A stretch of DNA of 64,000 nucleotides from Ceratothoa steindachneri (taxonomy: Eukaryota; Arthropoda; Malacostraca; Isopoda; Cymothoidae), in assembly GCA_963969495.1 (NCBI GenBank), contig OZ018328.1, positions 3,587,886 to 3,651,885 on the forward strand. The letters are read 5' to 3'. Below are positions 60,197-64,000 of this stretch, one piece after another. Below the pieces are notes generated by a model that was given only the letters and a program-made list of their open reading frames with translations, had not been told where the DNA came from and made no database searches. The stretch's first letter is position 1. Every line of letters starts with the position of its first letter. A program made the translations under genes and the position numbers.

Positions 60197-61606
60197 ATGG
60201 CTTCTGCTGAGCATGAAGTACACAAAGAAATGGTATGATTGAGGCTGGAATTGAGGCTGCTGAGCATAAATTGCACAAAGAAGTGGTACAATTGAGGCTG
60301 AAATTGAGGAAGGAGGAAGAATGAGAAATGTTAAGGAGCGTGACTGAGTGATTGAAAGGGTCAGGACCGGTCCCAGGACCCTCAACCCTAACCCGTACTC
60401 TAACTGAAGGGAATTTGATGAATGGGGTGAGTGGAAGTGTATGCGAGTCTAGAGAGGATACAGTGAGTGATAGGAAGGATGGAGAATGGATGAGAGGAAG
60501 GAAGACTGGGTGAAAGGGGAAGGATCAGAAGGTGAGAGGGAAGAGTGTGGACTCGTTGTACTCCGATAAAGGAAAGAGTGATGGTGTGATTGGTATGAGC
60601 AAGAGCGAGAGTAACTCTAGCAAAAGTGAGGTGAATGTGGGAAAGGGAATTTTGAAAAGAGAAGTGCCAAAGATTGATAAGTTTAGGTTGCATGGTGGAA
60701 AGAGTGAGGATGAATTCTTCGGGGAATTTGAGCGTTATTGTAAGCTCAAGTACCCAGAAAATAGGGGATATTGGGTGAATCTATTAGGCGAGTTCTTGGA
60801 AAGGAAGGTGCTAGAGTTTTTCCCCATGATCACAAGTGTGGGTGAGCCAAGGTATGAGGTGGTGAAGAAGCGATTGATTGGGCAAGTAAAACACATGAGA
60901 CTGTGAAATACAAATGTGTGAATGAATTTCAGAAAGCTTGTATGGGGAAGAATGAAGGGGTGAACATGTATGCACATAGGCTTGAGAGTATGGTGATGAC
61001 TGAGTAAATGAATGTAAGCAACTGTTGAAGTTCCTGGACACGATCCCGTGAAAAGTGAGTGAATGGTTGAATGGGAAGAGAAAGGAGGGGATGAGACTGA
61101 TAGGTGAATGGTTGGTGTGGGAGGATGTGTTGGAACTGTTGGAAGATGCAGGATTTGATGAGGAAAGTGACTTAGATGAGGATGGATGGTACAGTGTGAA
61201 TGTTGGGGATAAGAAGCCCAGATTTCCTCCACCCCAGCAGCTTGTCATCTATTGGGATGTGCTGAGGGCTGCACCAGCTGGGGTGATGTCAAGCTTCCTA
61301 GGCCAGCAGACTGGATGGGCAAATGTAAGAGGACAGATGACTGGTAAGCGTGTGAATGGGTATATGAGGGAGCAATCGAGGTATGCCCAAGTGAATGAGA
61401 GGCTGAATGTGGTAAAAAAGATTGTGGAATGCCGTAGGTGTGGAAGGAAGGGACATGTGTTGACGGAATGTAGATGGATGTCTAGTGTGTGTTTCAGGTG
61501 TTGAAAGAAAGGGAATATGGTAAAGGACTGTCAAGAAAGTGCGAAAGAATGTTTTGAATGTAAAGAGAGAGAAATTTGAAGAGAGACAGTCTGAAGTTGA
61601 ATGGTA
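60197..61606 (+). pseudogene. Gypsy gag, first part
   Basis: The start at 60197 gives MASAEHEVHKEMV, then a TGA and a 53-bp tandem duplication (60206-60311) that shifts the frame. The capsid-like part is at 60532-60906 (KIDKFRLHGGKSEDEFFGEF, KVLEFFPM). The piece 61055-61504 has an acidic segment and the first zinc knuckle CRRCGRKGHVLTEC. A second CFRC-type knuckle is broken by TGA at 61503. Gag packages element RNA into particles. Inactive here. Confidence 0.8.
60206..60311. repeat. 53-bp tandem duplication in gag
   Basis: Units start at 60206 and 60259 (GCTGAGCAT-AA-T-CACAAAGAA; TTGAGGCTG-AATTGAG). The unit length is not a multiple of three, so the duplication disrupts gag. Confidence 0.85.
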
Positions 61607-61610
61607 GAGC
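61607..61610. repeat. 4-bp target duplication of the solo LTR
   Basis: GAGC, repeated at 62320-62323. Confidence 0.8.
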
Positions 61611-62319
61611 TGTGGGGGAGCGGTGTGTGTGTGTTTCTGTAGGGCTATTCTCCCACCCCGCCTTTACATATATCTTTCCCTACCCCTGTGTGAGTGTGTG
61701 GATATAATTTGCCTTCCAATTTTTTATTATGAGTACAAATAATAACTGATTGTAATCTCTTTTCAGAGATATAATTTTCTAAAAAATATCTATATAAATA
61801 ATTGCTTGTCCAGCGCATTGGGATATTACCCTAGAATCGCATCCGGTATCTTCAAAGAGTGAAGCTTCAGCGGGCTGTGAGAGAAATCCTCGAGGCGAGT
61901 GCTCCGCCCAGCCTAGCCCTGAAACGGAGGGCGTTACCTGCATTGGCTGATGAGCCTGTCCCCCTTCTTATTGGACAAATACTACTACCACCACCACCCC
62001 AGCACCAAGTGATAGTCCCGTGCCCCTTCTCGTTCGGTTGTTGTTTTTGTTTTGTTGTGTGGACCTTGTTGTGTAGCCTATCATATTTTATTTTGTTTTC
62101 GGTTGGAGAAGTTTAATTTGTAAAGAGTATTTATTTTGAACATGCACTGGTGTTTATTTATTTTGTTTGTAAATATAAACTGTAATTATAACTGTATTTT
62201 TTTTGTAAAGTAAAGGACTGTATATCAAATTGTATCAATTCTTCCTCAGGGTTCTCAAGGTCCATAAATCCTAGGATAAGGCTGGAACGCAGGTTTAGTG
62301 TTGCTTTTGGCCCGCTACA
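61611..62319 (+). mobile_element. Solo LTR inserted in Gypsy gag
   Basis: 709 bp, TGTGGGGGAGCG to GCCCGCTACA, with GAGC duplications. Related to 28682-29480: shared blocks are TTCTCCCACCCC, GAGTGCTCCGCCCAGCC, CTTCTCGTTCGGTTGTTG and AGTAAAGGACTGTA. CTCTTTTCAG sits at 61758-61767. It formed by recombination between two LTRs of a full element. Confidence 0.9.
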
Positions 62320-62530
62320 GAGCGACTGCTGGTGGGAGTCTGAAGTATGCTTGTGGTAATTGCGGAAAGGCTGGTCATTATGCAAGGATGTGTCATGACC
62401 AGAGGAATATATGTAGCTATTGTGCGATGGAAGGACATTCAAGTGATAGGTGTTGGATTAGACTGAGAGCGCAAGGTGTGAATGGAAAGTCTGAAGTGGG
62501 AAATTGAATTGTAAGAGGGTACCTGGTGAA
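62320..62530 (+). pseudogene. Gypsy gag, C-terminal zinc knuckles
   Basis: Continues gag after the solo LTR. CGNCGKAGHYARMC and CSYCAMEGHSSDRC are two canonical C-X2-C-X4-H-X4-C knuckles, followed by a short tail and TGA at 62505. With the knuckles before the insertion, the original gag had at least four, an unusually large number. Confidence 0.85.
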
Positions 62531-62606
62531 GTATCGTCTGGGTGCATGAGTGCAAGCAATGTGTTGGTAAGTCTGTCTAGTGTGAAAGTGCTGTCTGGTA
62601 GGAAGT

Positions 62607-63089
62607 ATGAGTGTGAAGGTTGAATTGAACGGGATTGAGTGTTTGGCTTTGATAGATTCTGGATGCAAGACGAGCTTGGTATATAAGGACATGTATGATA
62701 AACTGAGTGATAAAGCCCTCCTGTCAGAGTGTAAAAGTAGTTTGGTAGGGATTGGTGGTATGAAAGTACATGTGATTGGAATGATAAGGTCAGCTGTCTG
62801 AATACATGGTATGTTGATGAATAAGTGAAAATTCTCTGTGATTGAACAGGTGAGTAGTGAGTATGGTGTGATTTGGGGATATGATTTTATAAAAGTGAAT
62901 CGTATGGTTATGCATCCTGTGCATTATCAAATTGAGAGAAAAATTGGTACAAGTGGGGTGTATAAATTGTATGTAGGGAAAGATGGTAGTGTTTTGAGGA
63001 GTGTGTTTAGTGGTATTGAAGTGACTGCCATAGAGAGTGTAAGGCTTGTGAAGGGTGGTGAAAAGGTGTCTGTTAGAGTAAAGATTTGA
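62607..63089 (+). pseudogene. Gypsy protease region
   Basis: 62607-62801 includes ECLALIDSGCKTSLV, the D-S-G form of the retropepsin active site (D-T/S-G). 62838-63089 holds VIWGYDFIKVN, the G-x-D-F/I block near the end of such proteases. A TGA and frame change near 62800 separate them. Confidence 0.8.
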
Positions 63090-63420
63090 GTTTGGATATG
63101 GGTAAGAACGCAGTGTTATTGGATGGAAAGGATGCATGTTATAAGGTAAGGTGTGTTGCTTGTGTGTTTGATGGCTTGATGAGAATGAATGATCGTTTTG
63201 TATGTGGGCAGGTGGACCTCAGGGTAAAACGGCAGTGAAGGGGATCCAAGTCAGAGATGTACTGGGTCACCTCTCCACTCTTAGTGAGGTAGGTATGGAT
63301 GATAGCAAGGTTGTCAGGGTAAATGGTGTGAATGAAAAGACGTGTGAATGGATGTATAATGAAATGGAAAGGATGGTGAAATTAGATAAATGTTTGACTG
63401 AGTATGAAAGGTAGGATGTG
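63090..63420 (+). pseudogene. Gypsy PR-RT spacer
   Basis: The open piece 63202-63414 shows no enzyme motif. Preceded by stops, it probably represents the normal connector ahead of RT. Confidence 0.55.
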
Positions 63421-64000
63421 TATCGAATGCTGTTTGAAAGAAAGGGGGTCCTCAGTAAGGGTGATCTGGATTTCTGGGTTGTAAAGCTTCCAGAATTCAA
63501 GATTGTTTTGAAGGAGGACACCCTAATTTATCAGCAGCCGAGACATTTCCTGTGACCAGTTTCTGATGAGATTGAGGATCAGTGTGTGGAATTAGAACGA
63601 TTGGAAGTGATTAAAGAAAGTGAGAGTGCATGGAATAGTCCAATTGTGCCTATAATTAAGCCAGATGGAAGATTGTGTCTGTGTGTGGATTATCAAAAGG
63701 TGAATGAAAGGACTGTGAAAGAGAGATCTCTGATGTGTGTGGTATTTGACTATATGTATAGTATGCATGGGATGAAGTTGTTTACAAAGCTGGATCTGGT
63801 ACAGGGGTATTACCAGATGCCTATTGCTGAGGAGAGCCGGGCGGTGACTGCCTTTATCTCTAAGAAAAGGCATTATCAGTTCCAGAACCTCAGCTTTGGG
63901 TTGGCTAATGCTCCCAGTGCCTTCCAGCAGGCAATGAATATTGTGTTGAGTAGATTTGCGAGTAAGAATATGATTGTGTTTATAGATATTTTGATTATGA
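63421..64000 (+). pseudogene. Gypsy reverse transcriptase (partial, window end)
   Basis: Continuous homology from IVLKEDTLIYQQPRHF (63505) onward, with TGA at 63553 in place of a sense codon. NSPIVPIIKPDGRLCLCVD (fingers), FTKLDLVQGYYQMPI (motif A, Asp present), LSFGLANAPSAFQQAM (motif B) and a motif C that reads VFIDILIM. The usual F/Y-I-D-D has lost one Asp codon, an in-frame 3-bp loss. This should abolish polymerase activity. The domain continues beyond the window. Confidence 0.88.

Larger units (their letters stand above)
59860..64000 (+). mobile_element. Gypsy-family LTR retrotransposon, cut by window end
   Basis: 5' LTR, primer-binding site, gag with multiple zinc knuckles, protease and RT in the order gag-PR-RT. 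A solo LTR (61611-62319) interrupts gag. The 3' half (rest of RT, RNase H, integrase, 3' LTR) lies outside. Many stops and frame changes in gag and between domains show it is not intact. Confidence 0.9.

Noticed and set aside
60735..61248. Two long minus-strand frames rich in His, Ser and Pro
   Set aside because: Antisense to Gypsy gag, which has recognisable knuckles on the plus strand; composition is the complement of an A/G-rich coding strand.
1..64000. tRNA, rRNA or riboswitch genes
   Set aside because: No cloverleaf-type A/B box arrangement or rRNA core sequence was noticed on either strand; a covariance-model scan would be needed to exclude small RNA genes fully.

Overview
The window is eukaryotic, repeat-dense DNA, and almost every coding trace in it belongs to a transposable element. 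There is no bacterial gene organisation, no tRNA or rRNA, no CRISPR array, and only weak hints of host exons. The mix of families (an RNase H-bearing I-superfamily-like LINE, CR1, L2, Penelope-like elements, hAT, piggyBac, a Gypsy LTR element and a widespread DDE-like family) suggests an invertebrate, quite possibly an arthropod such as a decapod crustacean. That taxonomic guess is inference.

The dominant repeat, called E1 here, is a non-LTR retrotransposon of about 6.8 kb. It carries a gag-like ORF1 with zinc knuckles, an APE-type endonuclease (EN), a reverse transcriptase (RT), RNase H and a C-terminal Cys/His motif. Every recognisable E1 copy lies on the minus strand. Copies A (8890-15712), B (16406-23253), C1 (25398-30974), F (32344-43564) and G (44123-50782) are complete at the 5' end. 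C0 and C2 are partial or truncated, and there are relics at 1-690, 2213-2316, 2565-4700, 5400-6260, 55966-56080 and 58346-58570.

Layout. 1-6640: E1 relics, a decayed hAT transposase and a CR1 3' end. 6640-24230: one RNase H LINE of a second family (E2) cut into three pieces by E1 copies A and B; removing each insertion with its target-site duplication brings the E2 reading frame back into register. 24290-31435: a four-level nest, with C1 inside C0, C2 and a CR1 inside C1, and a solo LTR inside the CR1. 31436-32343: two possible host exons. 32344-43564: E1 copy F, split by a CR1/Jockey-type LINE (E3), itself split by an L2 LINE. 44123-50782: E1 copy G. 50845-55640: Penelope-like fragments flanking a CR1 and a decayed piggyBac. 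55683-55837: a foldback repeat. 56353-57971: a DDE-like transposon gene with four lesions. 59860 to the end: a Gypsy LTR retrotransposon with its own solo-LTR insertion, running off the window.

How the parts relate: these are independent parasites layered over time, and the nesting gives a relative chronology (E2 before A and B; C0 before C1 before C2 and CR1 before the LTR; F before E3 before L2). Nothing in the window appears fully intact. Copy B is closest, with an open 717-residue ORF1 frame and an open 993-residue EN-RT frame, but it has frameshifts, a damaged EN N-terminus and nonsense codons in the RNase H tail.
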